DNA from: Volvox africanus
Taxonomy: Eukaryota > Chlorophyta > Chlorophyceae > Chlamydomonadales > Volvocaceae
Direction: 5' to 3'
Length of the DNA: 64,000 nt
Assembly (NCBI GenBank): GCA_030268105.1
Contig: BSDZ01000016.1
Location: forward strand, 7,501 to 71,500
Under the pieces are notes generated by a model. That model was given only the letters and a program-made list of their open reading frames with translations, was not told the origin of the DNA and did not search any database. The translations under genes and the position numbers were made by a program. Positions 1 to 21,765 of this stretch are shown here, in pieces. Every line of letters begins with the position of its first letter. Within the stretch, counting starts at the first letter, position 1.

Positions 1-9490
<9,490 letters not shown>

Positions 9491-9950
9491 GGGGGACGCT
9501 TTTCTTTCTCACAGTTGCAGCTGAGAGGAATCAGCGCTGGAGTCGCACCCCGCCTGCCAGGGGCTGTACCTGGCCCCTTGCTTATACCACCTCATTTGAC
9601 CTCATGGCACCCAGGTGCCGCAATGCAGCCAGGTATACACACAGAAAATGCACGAAGATATGTTTACAGTGCAGTGCAGCAAAACGTGGAGCTTGAAGTT
9701 GAACCAATTGTGATACCTAGCAGCGCAGCTTCGTGCACTGAATATGGTATAATAAGTACACATCCATGCAGACGTCTTCCTCCTCCTTCTTTCCCTGACA
9801 GCCCTAAGGATTCCTAGGCTCCTGAGAACAAAGAATCATCGGATGAGTGCCCCGGTGGCCTCTTACCCCGGTCCCCCTGCTGCCCGAACCCAGCACCTAC
9901 CCTTTCCATTAAGCAGGTTTGGTCTCCAAAGCCCAGCAGCTGCGTGAACG
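9491..9950. other. Short non-repetitive spacer, no gene seen
   Basis: Unique sequence between the hexamer satellite and the 26-bp minisatellite. It holds a plus-strand open frame of about 100 codons (9515-9817), but its composition is not protein-like and no splice-supported exon was found. I see no recognisable gene or RNA here. Confidence 0.4.
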
Positions 9951-9951
9951 G

Positions 9952-10545
9952 GGTGGGAAGATGGGCCCGGAGAAGGGGAGGGAAGATGGGCCCGGAGGAG
10001 GGGGTGGGAAGATGAGCCCGGAGGAGGGGGAGGGAAGATGGGCCCGGAGGAGGGGGAGGATGGGCCCGGAGGAGGGGGAGGGAAGATGGGCCCGGAGGAG
10101 GGGGTGGGAAGATGGGCCCGGAGGAGGGGGTGGGAAGATGGGCCCGGAGGAGGGGGAGGGAAGATGGGCCCGGAGGAGGGGGTGGGAAGATGAGCCCGGA
10201 GGAGGGGGAGGGAAGATGGGCCCGGAGGAGGGGGAGTATGGGCCCGGAGGAGGGGGTGGGAAGATGGGCCCGGAGGAGGGGGTGGGAAGATGGGCCCGGA
10301 GGAGGGGGTGGGAAGATGGGCCCGGAGGAGGGGGAGGGAAGATGGGCCCGGAGGAGGGGGAGGGAAGATGGGCCCGGACGAGGGGGTGGGAAGATGAGCC
10401 CGGAGGAGGGGGTGGGAAGATGGGCCCGGAGGAGGGGGTGGGAAAATGGGCCCGGAGGAGGGGGAGGGAAGATGGGCCCGGAGGAGGAGGAGGGAAGATG
10501 GGCCCGGAGGAGGGGGTGGGAAGATGGGCCCGGAGGAGGGGGAGG
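9952..10545 (+). repeat. 26-bp minisatellite, about 22 units
   Basis: Tandem array of a 26-bp unit containing GATGGGCCCGGAGGAGGGGG, ending in either GTGGGAA or GAGGGAA. A few units are shortened (for example near 10060 and 10230) and some carry single changes (GATGAGCCC, GGACGAGG). Because 26 is not a multiple of three, all three frames spell the same 26-residue cycle and stay open on both strands. The open frames here are therefore repeat artefacts. The array lies just downstream of the last exon I could place for the minus-strand gene ending near 10756. Confidence 0.92.
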
Positions 10546-10755
10546 GGATCGTGTACGAAAGAGAGAAGTAAACTCTATGGATATGCCAAATGCGAACGGT
10601 AACCAAACGGGTGTCGTACGCTGACCTTGAAGCCGCATTTGATAAAGCTGTCGAAAAAAGTGAAGGAAAGAGCGCGTCAAGATGAACGCCGCACAGAAAG
10701 GAAGGAAGAAACAAGAGATGTTGAATGTTAAGGAATGGAGCCGCTGGTGACCAAC

Positions 10756-13700
10756 CTTGAGGCGTTCGTCCAGCGTTAAGCGCAGGTCATAGTCCTGATC
10801 GAATGACAAGGCCGCTGCCATACCCGCGTGCGACAGCAGCGACCAAAGGGCCTCCGCACTTGATTCATTACCGGGGCAGGTCCGAGCCAGGCGGATAGCC
10901 TGGGGAACGAAGGGGGAGGGGGACAATCACCTGACGCGTTCAGAGGGTACCTGGAAGTTGAATGGAAGCTGAAAGTTGAACAGATTTTATTTTTACGTAA
11001 GAATCCGCTATATAGAAACTTTGCGGCCTCCGCAAGCTTTAGATCCAACGCATGTGCCTCATGAGGGATGCGGGAAGGCATCAAGCTCGCGGCACAGGGA
11101 GGGAGGCAGCCCCTTGGCCTAGTCCCCAACCCAAGGCCCCGAGTCGCACCTTTTTCAAAATGGCCTTGTCTGAATAGAGCTCCGGATTCAACACCGAAAC
11201 AGGGGCCTGCACAAGCGTGTAAAGGAATACACAAAAGCACCGTGTTCACCGTGTACACCGTGTTCAGGCACGACTGTTATGGCACGACTAATATGCCCCT
11301 GGAGTTCCAGATTCTACCCCGACCGAGAGCGGGCAAAAACCCTAAAGGGCAGGGTGCCCCCATGTCGATGGACGGTGACGACCCCAATTAAAGTGACCTG
11401 CGAGCTGACCAGTAGCGGAGTTGACGCCTTAGTTGATTCGGCAGATTCCGCTGGATGCTGGTGGTGGGTGCTGAACCTGGGAAGACCACTGATTTCGGAG
11501 AAGTCGGCATGGGAGACTGGATGAGGGTGCCCCGAAACACCGGGGAAGGTAGGGACTGCCAGGTTAATGGCCACGGGTGATGTACCCCCCTATCCTACAC
11601 ACACATACACACACAAAAGCAGACTGCATTGGAAATCCGGCAAAAGTAGTAGGGAAAGAGGAAGAGGGACGGGAAAATGTATTTGTATTCCATGTTGTTT
11701 GCCAACCCGCTCACTCTGCATGGCGAGCCCCCCACCCACCCCACGTACCGCTGCTAGCGGCTGTCTGACCGTGTTCTGTCCGCGAAGGGCTTCGACGGGG
11801 GCCGGCGCATGGAAATCCAGACCACAGGTCTCCTGCAGCATTCCACCAACCGTATGGGCGTTTCCAGCTACCTCGCATACACAATAAGCCAAGGGCCTCG
11901 TACGATCAGGAGCGATCTCGCATCGTTCGTTCCCCCCTCACGGCGAGGTGCGGGATCAAGGTGCGGGATCAAGAGGAAGGTCAGCCACCCTGGAGCCCGG
12001 AGCTGAACATGAGGGCATAGCCCTGCTCTCCCTTCCTCTCGCAGTGACAAGCCAGAACACAAACGGCAACGCCGAAAGTCGCCCGTCAAATGGACGGAAA
12101 TCTGGCAAAGCAGCTTGGGAAAGGGATATGGATTGTGTGGCACCCCAAAAGACGTTGTGTGGCAGGCAGGGCTGTCATCACATGCTGTAGATTGCCATCT
12201 TCCCTTCACCGCCGGCCAACTAGCAATAGCCAGTTACTAACAAGCCGAGCTAAGACTAGCAACAACTCGCAACTATCAACGATCCGAACCTGCAAGTATT
12301 TGCATGTGATCTCAGGATTGCTTGCCCAGCTGCGGAGAGCCACCAGGGCCTCCAGGCGGCTGCTGTAGTCGCTACAAATCCATCAGCCAATCCGTCAGTT
12401 GACGAGCCGTTCGTTCGTCCGTTAGGGAGGCAGAAAGGGCCGGGTTCAGTCGCCTGTTGCTGTTTGGCAACATGGTCGGTTACTGCCGTGTGGACGACCA
12501 GCATAAAGACATCAGATTACAAGGGTGGGCCATATCAGGCCGCGCCAGTGGCACCAACTGGGGCCGTGCCCAGTCCGGCTCAAGTGCGGGAGGGCCAGAT
12601 CCTGAGCAGGGCAGCTATCAGAGTTTTGAAGGCTGGTGGTCCTCCCATGGGAGGGAAGAAAGGGGGCAAGGGCGCTGGAGAGCAGGGACACGGGGGATAC
12701 GCGGCCACTAAGACCCTCTACCCAACCTCGGAGGTGTTGGATCGGCGAATTGCAACCCCTTTCAAGGAATGTAAGTGGTTGCAACTCGGTTGTTTCTCCG
12801 TCCCCGTGGGGACGACGTCATATGTGCAGGTAGTGTTGCATGAAGATATTTGGGCTAATATCCGAGCTATAACTCAATATGGTTATTTGCCATCTGGGCG
12901 CCTATATAGAGACAATTTGACGTGTATGTGGGACGAAACCTACTAGGCCCGGTCAGCAGTCAGCAGATCGCTGCCGTACTGGACAACAATGTGGAAAAAC
13001 ACGGTGAAGAGGGTTCTGGTCGGTGTAGCGCGAGGAGGACGGAAAAATAGAGATTGTTAGGGAGAGTTGCACACACACTTACTGTAGCGTCGCTACAGTA
13101 AGCCCCGCAAGGCCCGCCATATGAGGCACGTACGAGGTAGTTTTCCGTACCGGGAGCGCCAACCCATTACCGGTCATGTAACGTTTAATGGGTATTTTTA
13201 CCTCTCCCGAATTCCGAATCCCCTTTTTCGATGTGTGAATCCGTATACAATGCTTCCATGCGCATCGGCAAGCGTACGAACTCCGAACGGCCTTACCTGT
13301 ACTGCCGAAATGATTTAAGTCGTAATAACGCTTCGCGGGCGCCAGCCATGTCCCCGCATTCCAGTGCAAAAAGACCTGTGATGCAGTTATCGACAACCCC
13401 TGCTTGCAGGTTCATCTTGTGGCGGTACTACTTGCAGGCGAAACCATGGCTATTCCCGGCTTCACAACCATAACAGAAGTCCTGAGATGCACGTGAGCAT
13501 CTGTGTGCGCATATCAGTATCTACATACTGGGTGGCATACCTAACCCAGCAAAACCCCACGGTAAGCTGCGCCGCCATAAAGGGCCTCGCCAGGATGCAG
13601 CTTATTTCAGGAAGCTCACGGAGCCATCCTCTACCCCCTGTATGTATCCGGCCATTTATATCTTTTTCACGGGTCACATGTGACCGTACCTCTGAGGAAG

Positions 13701-15880
13701 GCTTGGCCTGGGTTTAGGGATGACAACCCGACGGAGGAAGTCGAAAGCAGCTGACGCCGCTCCTCAGTGTCCTTTGCCAGCGCGTAGCGCTCAAGCGCAT
13801 CCAGATCGTCATAATCGAGCATCACGCCTGGCTGTGAAAACAACTTGCAGAAACCGTACTCTTTGCGTGCACCAGTCCGATACTTTCGAACGAACGTATT
13901 GATAATTATCGAAGAGTTAGGAAACAAGCCAAGACCTGATCAAGCTCGACAACCCTCGGTGTCCTTAACTACCGGAAACGTCAGATAGTGACAGACTAAG
14001 AAATGGGCTTATACAAGATATATTACAAAACATATAATATACCGGTGATACAGGTAAGCACGCAAGAGAGGTGATACATTTCGGAAAGAGTGACAATAAC
14101 TGCAGTACCGTACGGAAGCATGACCGCGGTACTACCTAATATAATAATAATACCTCCGGTTTTCAATCCTTGAATATGGGAAGCACGTATTCTTACATTC
14201 CTGTACTCATCCCTCTCTGTTTAGTTTCACTTGAATTTTTCTTCCAGTATTTACTGTCAGTAACCACCTTCCCTTCCTATCTTGACCTCCCGGTCCTAGA
14301 GCCCCTTGGCTCGTTCGGGACTTACAAGCTCTTGAGTTTGTAAGCATATCAGACCTGTTCGCTCGCAAACCTAATTTATCCCGACGATTTACATAAGATT
14401 ATGCCTCCAAAAGAAATGTATTCTTGACGTCTCAAAATCTCACTTAGCGTTAACAAAGGACCTAGCAGGAACCCAGAGAAGCTCTGATCATAACCATCTG
14501 TCAATCAGTCGTTCGTATGTTGCTTGTACCGCTGTCTGGGGCAATCCTCTGTCCTGCGCCGCCACGCACCCTTCGTGTGGTTCAGGCTATATATTATGTG
14601 CCAATTCCACCATCGGCGTCTGTAACGGCGAGAGTGGTGCCAGCTGTAGTGGCCATGCTCGTCGTATGAACTCGTACGAACTTAAGCTTTTCCTAATAAC
14701 CCGTATCGTGACGAGGTTGTTTCAGTCGCGTGCGCTGTCGATTTTTGCTGCAAGTGGAGGTCTCAAGAGGCCCTGATTCGGCACGGCGACGAGCTGCATC
14801 ACCTTTTCAGCATCGGATCTATCCGGAGCAGTGCGTCGGCAACTTCACCCGTAAGCTATGCCCATCCACATTGATGGCGGTCCTGTGCACCGCTGGTCAA
14901 TACTTCAAACGTTCTAGGCTCCCGATCCCTTATTGTGTCTGTAAACAGAACAACAATGCGGACTTTGGCGACCGCGGTTAAGAGGCAATGCACATGTCTC
15001 CCTTTTTGAGCCCTCATCGTTTCCCTTTCACCGCCTCGTCGAAATCCGGTTAATGTTTCTGCCGTTCGCTCCACCCCATTGACGCCTCACGTACCCACTC
15101 TGTTACCATGTCCACCCACACCGTCAGCACGCCAATTCTACTGTACACCGGCGTCAGCATCAATGGCACGAACGGCAGGCGACGCCGCAGAGCTGGTACA
15201 GCTTCATGCACGGTACTGCCGTACAACTCCACGGCCCAAAACCCGGCCAGGTATAGCTTCGTCATTCGTCCAAACACTGCGGCCCCCTTCATCGGGCTTC
15301 TTGCAGCTCTCCGTTTCAAGCCAGGCTTGACAGGAGACGTTAAATTTTGCATTTCGGATTAACAGAGGAAGGGAAGGGAAGGGAAGGGAAGGGAAGGGAA
15401 GGGAAGGGAAGGGAAGGGAAGGGAAGGGAAGGGAAGGGAAGGGAAGGGAAGGGAAGGGAAGGGAAGGGGGTCCAGATAGCACTACCCGGACTTCTTGTAA
15501 CAATTCCCTTGTATTGCTGTAACCATACTGCCAAGAGTGTAATGCCAAGAGTGAGACAGGTTTCCGAGGCGGCCCGGTGTCCGGGGTCTTCCCACCTGCC
15601 GGCGGCGATGAGGGACAGTTGACACCGGTCGTGGCGTCCGTGAGGAGGAGGAGAGGGAGGAAGAGGATGGCGCGGATGGCTCTGCTGTCACCGAGGACAA
15701 CTGAAAGGCTGCCGACGACTCCGATGACACCGGCGGTGGCACCGCCAAGGGGTCCTTCTCGTCCCCGGACTCAACTGCAGGAGAAGCCGCCGCCGCCGCT
15801 GACATGTCCTCGGCTGGCTGTGTACGGAGTTTCGTCGCAGCAGCAGCAGCTGGGCCCTCCCGCTCCGCCGGTAACGCCAT
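10756..15880 (-). CDS. Unidentified multi-exon gene (minus strand)
   Basis: I do not recognise this protein. Supported exons, in transcription order: 15880-15596 (ATG start, Ala/Ser/Pro-rich, closes on CAG|GTGGG); about 15310-15095 (hydrophobic and protein-like, with the run MTKLYLAGFWAVELYGSTVH, closes TGG|GTACGT); 13831-13690 (begins PGVMLDYDDLDALERYALAK); 12359-12290 (RLEALVALRSWASNPE); 11871-11749 (GGMLQETCGLDFHAPAPVEA); one ending at 10997 (AHALDLKLAEAAKFLYSGFL); and 10899-10756 (AIRLARTCPGNESSAEALWS, 48 codons). Each has an AG acceptor and/or GT donor and clear amino-acid texture. The helical, Leu/Ala-rich exons could suit an alpha-solenoid protein, but that is a guess. Some exons are surely missed and the 3' end is not located. 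Joining all of them into one gene is inferred from strand, order and spacing; two genes are possible. Confidence 0.5.
15367..15467 (+). repeat. (GGGAA)n pentanucleotide microsatellite
   Basis: About 20 perfect GGGAA units (TTCCC on the minus strand). The array sits between the first exon (15880-15596) and the next exon (about 15310-15095) of the unidentified minus-strand gene, so it is probably intronic. It creates a Pro/Phe/Ser-rich open frame on the minus strand that I do not count as coding. Confidence 0.95.
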
Positions 15881-15899
15881 TTTGTAATGAAGTCGGACC

Positions 15900-18080
15900 T
15901 CATGTACCGTAATAAAGCGGCTGTCGCGGTCCCCAAACTTTTCCGGGTGCTCTATGGGCAGTCGAGATGCTGTTTATATAGGTCATGCGTGTCAAGAGAG
16001 TGCTTGTCAAAAGGCCTATGCGATCTTTAGTGGCCACGAAGGTTGAATATGAATATGTTTAGGTAAGTATCTACAGGGGCCTTTTCATGACCTCCATTTG
16101 CCTACGCAGCAGTAATTTGACAGCAGGCTGGGTAGTTTCTCCTTCATCAGGCTTGCGCACGCACAAACACGCAGGGTGTCATGTCTGTGACCTGTGATTC
16201 GCGCAGGACAATGTGAACTGCGAGAGCTCACCAAGGTACCATCTGACAAACCTTGCCGTACCGCCGCTATAGCACCGGCACGGCAGCACCGGCACTCGAC
16301 TGCTGCCACCCTCCAACCCGCACTCTTCCTCCCCCTTGTCCCCGAACCCCCCTTCCGAGCCCTTTAACCCAGCCCCCTCCATCTCCTCCCTCTGCTTGCT
16401 CTTGCTGTTGCACCACATGGAATATGGCTGTGCACACGCGCTGGCCCAGAGAGGGCGGAAACCCTGTAGTGACGCTGCAGGAACTTGCAAAACAACTTCC
16501 CTCTGAATTCGCGCGTGCACACACACACAGAGGTTTACAGATGGTTGAAATGCCACACACCCAGAGTTGCCTTACTCAAGGGCACCGGGGTAGGCAAAAC
16601 CACAGCCACCGGGTTTGGTTCACGGGCCACCCGATCATCCTTAATTCTACCGTGCTTCATTATGGGAGCGGCATGGGCGCTGTCCCCTTACATACCGTGT
16701 CTAAGCACACGAGCATCCAGCAATCCCACGGAGAACAACTGGAGCAATTTCAACTCTCTTGTGTGACTCTGAAAGGCAATGTTTGAGAGAGCCGCCCATC
16801 CGGCCTGTGTACCTACAACTCCATAGGTTGCAGGTAAAGATGGCAAGAATGGCAATCGTGCTTCAGATGGCAATCGTGCAGCACACGTACCGTGTGTTTG
16901 TCGGTGTTCAGTATAACCACAAGAGAACCATAGACGAGTTTAACGGTAAAACTATACTCAGCACGCAGAAACTCATCAGCGCGCCATGGCAATTTTGCTT
17001 TTGCCTCTTGTGTGGAAGGTCATGAAAGGTTATGGACCTGCTTTCCCAGTCCCTGCCTGGTACCCCAGCGCATAAGGTTAGAACTCTGGTCTGAATACGT
17101 CACCTGTGTCCTGACACACCCCTAACCCCACTAGCTGTTTCATTCCTGCTCTCCTTGGTGTTCTCACCGCCCATGGATAGGAGTAAGCCCCGTCTATCTC
17201 TCCAACAACGTAGTTGAGTCTGGGGCCACTTGCCACCTACCGGTGTCCAGCTGTGCCCCGTGCTGACCAATCCGGGGGTCGCTGGGCAGGGTTTCAAACT
17301 GCTGTTGTGACTTGCTATTGCCTACCAAAAGTACTTTTGACCGCATGCATGACATCTGGCGCTGCAGGTAGCTAGGTGCTTGGGGGGATGTGCAGATCCT
17401 ATAAAGTTAGCTAGGCAACGGAATGCTAGGAGATGTCAGTATAATCATGCTAAGCTACCATGCATGGCAGATAGCTAAGAATCGGGAGGTTCTTTGCACG
17501 CATTGACAAGTATATAGCGTTTGGCCCTTGTGAAAGAAGGCCCAACTGACGTCGTGGCCCGATATTGCAGGAGCTACTTGCGTATCTGGACCATGACGCG
17601 AAGGGAAGTTGTAGGGCTCGGCTGTGAAGGTGCGGACGGCCGGTCTAGCTGGGGAGTGGAGAGGGCCCAAAGTGACGCAAGAAATGATTTGGCAGGAGGG
17701 GCGGCTAATGGCGTTGACAGCAGATGATAAGGACGCAACAATTGGTTGGTCTGGCAAGGATGACATTGTTAAGGATGCGGACGGCGCGGTGACTTCGACA
17801 TCTGCTAGCACGAAGCCTGGCGGGATGGCCAAAAGGACGACGAATCGAAAAAAGGGCCGAAATATAACAAGGTAGAAGGAAAAACACCCAGAAGGATAAA
17901 GGCAAGCGGCTGACCCACCTGCCCATCCACCACACACACACACGTCTGCTGACATTCATGACATAAAATCGAGTTCGTTGCGCCCTCCTTAACGTCGAGT
18001 TACCTAGATTTGAATGAACTTGAATCTGCATGTCAATGACGATTTTGGACCACTGCGTCAACACAATCCGATTGTGCAGG
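15900..18080. other. Non-coding or unassigned stretch
   Basis: Several 60-180-codon open frames occur on both strands (for example 16253-16786 plus and 17455-17955 minus), but none shows a recognisable motif or a consistent splice chain. A short AG-bounded segment at about 17571 (plus) might be an isolated exon. I see nothing that can be named. Confidence 0.4.
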
Positions 18081-18088
18081 CATCCAAC

Positions 18089-18257
18089 CTGTGTGTATGT
18101 AGGAAGCATGGTGGACGGATACTGTGACGCTTACAAGAAGCTGCTGGAGTTCGACCTTCAGGAGTCCCTATTAAAGTATGATAAGGCACACATTCCCCCG
18201 AAGGTCATCTGGCGCATCGGGCCGTTCGTACAGGATCCTGACTTCCAGCCCGATTGA
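18089..18257 (+). pseudogene. Dynein heavy chain-like exon relic
   Basis: The plus-strand frame reads a segment ending YDKAHIPPKVIWRIGPFVQD followed by PDFQPD and a TGA stop. The pattern YDK-x-x-IPPKVI followed about ten residues later by a DP(D/E)F-x-P motif is what I remember from the start of the dynein heavy-chain stalk region, after AAA4. An AG acceptor lies just upstream (18081-18089). The TGA stop comes one base before a good GTAATG donor, so the exon cannot be read through as it stands. I found no flanking dynein exons of the usual very large gene. It could be a broken copy, a misjudged exon edge, or the end of a short unrelated gene. Confidence 0.4.
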
Positions 18258-19185
18258 GGTAATGGAAAAGGTGCAAGAAGCTTCCTGGTCTGGTCGCTCG
18301 TCTCATGCCCGTCTAGCCACTTGTTCCTCAACCATGTAACCTAACCAGAATGCAATTGATAGGCTAATTCATAGAGATTGATTCACTGCCTCCAAAACAG
18401 CTTTGCGTCTGGCCTTAGTTGCCAGATGCTGTGTGCCGTATGATGTGTGTGTGGTGTGTGTTCCTGCTATTTGTGCTGTGCATATACGATCTTAGGGTTG
18501 TTCCTGGTTGAGAGTTGACCACTTAACATATATAACTGGTCTGGGCTGAGCAGCACTTAGCTGTGTTCTATGCCTTTGCGTCGCTATCTGTTTCATTTGG
18601 GTTTTCATTTGAAAGTATAACTACACCTGCCTGTGTAGTATCATGGTTATGTAACAGATTATATCAATACTTTACAATATTCCAAAAAGATATCCTAAAT
18701 ATACTAAATAATTTTAAGGCGCTTACCGTACAGCGGTACATATTACATCCCGTAATATAGTACTACATACAGTACATGGTTACGGCTTTGGTTGTAATAT
18801 CCCGTACACGGATGTCCGTATACGGCCAGATTTCCCTCGATAATCATCTAGAGAGATCCTCCATTGTTGGAGCTTATCTGAGAGTGCAACGCTCCTACTA
18901 TCTGCGCCTTGTCGTACTGCATGCGACTGTTTGTCCACAACCTCGGTGTTTATCAACACCTCCATTTCGGGTTCTAGTTGTGTCTCTTCCAGTCTGTCGC
19001 AGGTAGGCTGTACATTGGTGAGAACTGCTTTTCGGACTCCATCTCGGATTCTTTGGAGAATCGGACGTCTGGCGAAGAATGATAATGATGTCTATTCCAG
19101 ACGTTCACTCGCCAGCTCTTTGTTCGGAGCGAGTAAATACAACAGCATGTTGATTTTTTCAATCTCATCTTGTATTCAATGCCCG
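18258..19185. other. AT-richer intergenic stretch, nothing identified
   Basis: No exon chain, RNA gene or repeat was recognised between the dynein-like relic and the 14-bp minisatellite. The sequence around 18640-18780 is markedly AT-rich compared with the rest of the window. Confidence 0.4.
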
Positions 19186-19189
19186 CTGC

Positions 19190-19738
19190 CTTCTGTTGGC
19201 TGCTCCCTGCTGCCTGGCCCCTGCTGGCTGCCCCCTGCTGGCTGCCCTCTGCTGGCTGCCCCCTGCTGGCTGCCCCCTGCTGGCTGGCCCCTGCTGGCTG
19301 GCCCCTGCTGGTTGCCCCCTGCTGGCTGCCCCCTGCTGGCTGCTTCCTGCTTGCTGCCCCCTGCTGGCTGCCTCCTGCTGGCTGCCCCCTGCTGGCTGCC
19401 TCCTGCTGGCTGCCCCCTGCTGGCTGCTTCCTGCTAGCTGCCCCCTGCTGGCTGCCTCCTGCTGGCTGCCCCCTGCTGGCTGCCCCCTGCTGGCTGCTTC
19501 CTGCTTGCTGCCCCCTGCTGGCTGCCTCCTGCTGGCTGCCCCCTGCTGGCTGCCTCCTGCTGGCTGCCCCCTGCTGGCTGCTTCCTGCTAGCTGCCCCCT
19601 GCTGGCTGCCTCCTGCTGGTTGCCCCCTGCTGGCTGCCCCCTGCCGGCTGCCCCCTGCTGGCTGGCCCCTGCTGATTGCCCCCTGCTGGCTGCCCCCTGC
19701 TGGCTGCTTCCTGCTGGCTGCCTCCTGCTGGCTGCTTA
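19190..19738 (+). repeat. 14-bp minisatellite, about 39 units
   Basis: Tandem units of GCTGGCTGCCCCCT with common variants TTCCT, CTCCT, GGCCCCT and GCTTGCT. The unit length is not a multiple of three, so all plus frames cycle through the same Ala/Pro/Leu/Cys/Trp-rich 14-residue repeat and remain open. Units with TTCC and CTCC changes recur at a spacing of several units (for example around 19343-19437 and again 19497-19590), which points to higher-order duplication inside the array. No flanking exon supports translation. Confidence 0.93.
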
Positions 19739-21689
19739 CTCATGGTTGTTCCGCTCCCCAGCAATGCCCGCCGGGAGCTGACTGTGCTTATGTTTCATCG
19801 CCAGTGTCATCATGAAGGAATTGGAGCCCAATTACAAGTAGGAAGCTGCTGCACGATGAGGCTGAAGGTTAGCTGGACGGAGGTGGGAACCTTGTGAACG
19901 AGATGTGTGACCGTGCTAACAAGCGGTTGAAATGATTGTAAATATACTACATATTGGCTTGGGGTACCCCAATACACCATGATACAATGGAGAGAAGGTG
20001 GAACGGTGAGACACGTGCGAGACGTGGAGCTGGGACATACACGCAGGTGTTGCGGGCCGGACATACACACACGCACACACCGGTTCGCAAAACCTCAGCC
20101 ATTCTTCGCTCTTTTTGAGGGTGGTAGGGAGATCTCTCTTTCCGCTCCCCTCGAGCGGCACTTTCCTGGCGTCCCTTATTTTTACTCTTCGCCGCTGTGC
20201 CTCTTTGGATTGTAAGGTCCCACGCATGGCCTGGAGTGTATATATGTGTTTTTGTTTAAGTGCAATCGTACGTCTGCACTGTGCAATACTATGTACTTGC
20301 ACTGGCTCCTGCCACTGGAATAGACCCGCTATCAACCCGCTGGTCAGTCGTCTACTCGAGATATCCCGCAAATCTCGTTCAAAAAGTACGGCACTCTGCC
20401 GCTTAAGTCGCTCGCCCGTCCAGCAGCAGAGAGCCTCGCGCAGAGAGCCGTACCCTTCTCAGTCGCGGCAGCCCGTTGCCTGAGGTAACTACACGCACTC
20501 AGGGTGGGTGTGCCGTCCACTGATTAAGATCTATTATAAAGCTTTGATTTAGGGCACTTTTTGAGCTCCTTGCATGTAAGCACGGATCCGTTTCTTGTCA
20601 TACGCATTCGAAAGCCTTAAATTGTCAATCCGTCAACTCGGCTCCATGACAGGAGTTGGTCTTCAGATGGGCCTTATATCAATAAAACAGACGGGCACAC
20701 GCACACACCGAAATTGAAAGAGGAAAAGAGAGGGATACGGACAGAGTGGGCGGAAGTTTGGATAGTTGGAGGGTAGGCAGGCAGATACACAGACACAACA
20801 TATAAAACAGGCGGACGTAGCAATGAAGACGGGCTGCCAGGTAGGCACATCCGCCATCGGAAAGAAGGCGGGCTAATCACATGTACCCATCAAGCCATTC
20901 AATCAGCAGCACATTTACCGCACGTATACGCTGGATGTCGGTCTGTGCTTCTATCGATGCTTCTTACCTTTACGCTGTTCCTGCTTTTTTTCTTGATACA
21001 GGCAAATGCAGGTAGTCAAACCCCAACCTGGACGCCAACCTACGTGCGAGGACGAGTCGTATTCCACGATGATCACATGTCTTGACGATCATGGTTTCAC
21101 CATGTCAGCTCATTTGGCGCTGTGCGCTGCTGTTTTTCATGATATGCTTGTTCACTGCTCGAAGATTGATAGTTAGCGAGAAACCAAGAGGACCAAGAGA
21201 AACAACGGCAACCGCTTGCTTTATAACCGATGCCGCCATGGACCTGCAGAGGTCCACAGCCAGCGATGACCTGGCGAAGCTGGCACATACAGGAACAGTT
21301 ATTTGCTGCCTCATATCATCGCCCCATATCGGTGAATGCCAATTTAATCCCCGCTAACTCAGCACACAACCGCCCATCCACTCCGTCAACGGATTCACTT
21401 TGCACTACATGCGCAAAATGCAAATAGCAGAACAACTGCCGACCGCATCACACCTCTGCCGTGGCGACAGGGCGACAAGAGCATATGCATGAACCGAACG
21501 AAACACATCACAGGTTCTCCACACGCGCCCGGCCAATCAAGGAGAAATCGTCAGAATCTGATTCCTGAGAAACGATCCTGTATGCATTTCGTCGTTATAA
21601 GTGTAAGAGGTGGATCGGTACTGTGGTACTGAAAACGTCGCCGCCAGGTCGTTATCATGCGATTAAGCATATCTATGACGGCCATCACC
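19739..21689. other. Intergenic, nothing identified
   Basis: Only short open frames without recognisable motifs are present on either strand. There are a few short simple-sequence patches (CACACA near 20065 and 20700). I see no supported gene, RNA gene or mobile element. Confidence 0.4.
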
Positions 21690-21765
21690 ATGTTACCCCC
21701 ATGTTACCCCCATGTTACCCCCATGTTACCCCCATGTTACCCCCATGTTACCCCTATGTTACCCC
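21690..21765 (+). repeat. 11-bp tandem repeat ATGTTACCCCC, 7 units
   Basis: Seven units of ATGTTACCCCC, the last two with small changes. The minus strand reads GGGGGTAACAT. It is about 520 bp beyond the stop codon of the large minus-strand membrane-protein gene. Confidence 0.93.

Noticed and set aside
9814..10926. Overlapping long open frames on both strands over the 26-bp repeat
   Set aside because: The same residues appear in all frames because 26 is not divisible by three; only the non-repeat part 10899-10756 has coding texture.
12464..12946. Plus-strand 160-codon frame with a Gly/Lys-rich part and KTLYPTSEVLDRR
   Set aside because: Some protein-like texture, but no family match or clear exon chain, and it lies in an intron-sized gap of the minus-strand gene; left unannotated.
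19170..19781. Cys/Trp/Pro/Leu-rich plus-strand proteins of about 200 residues
   Set aside because: Translation of the 14-bp minisatellite, identical in every frame, with no flanking exon.
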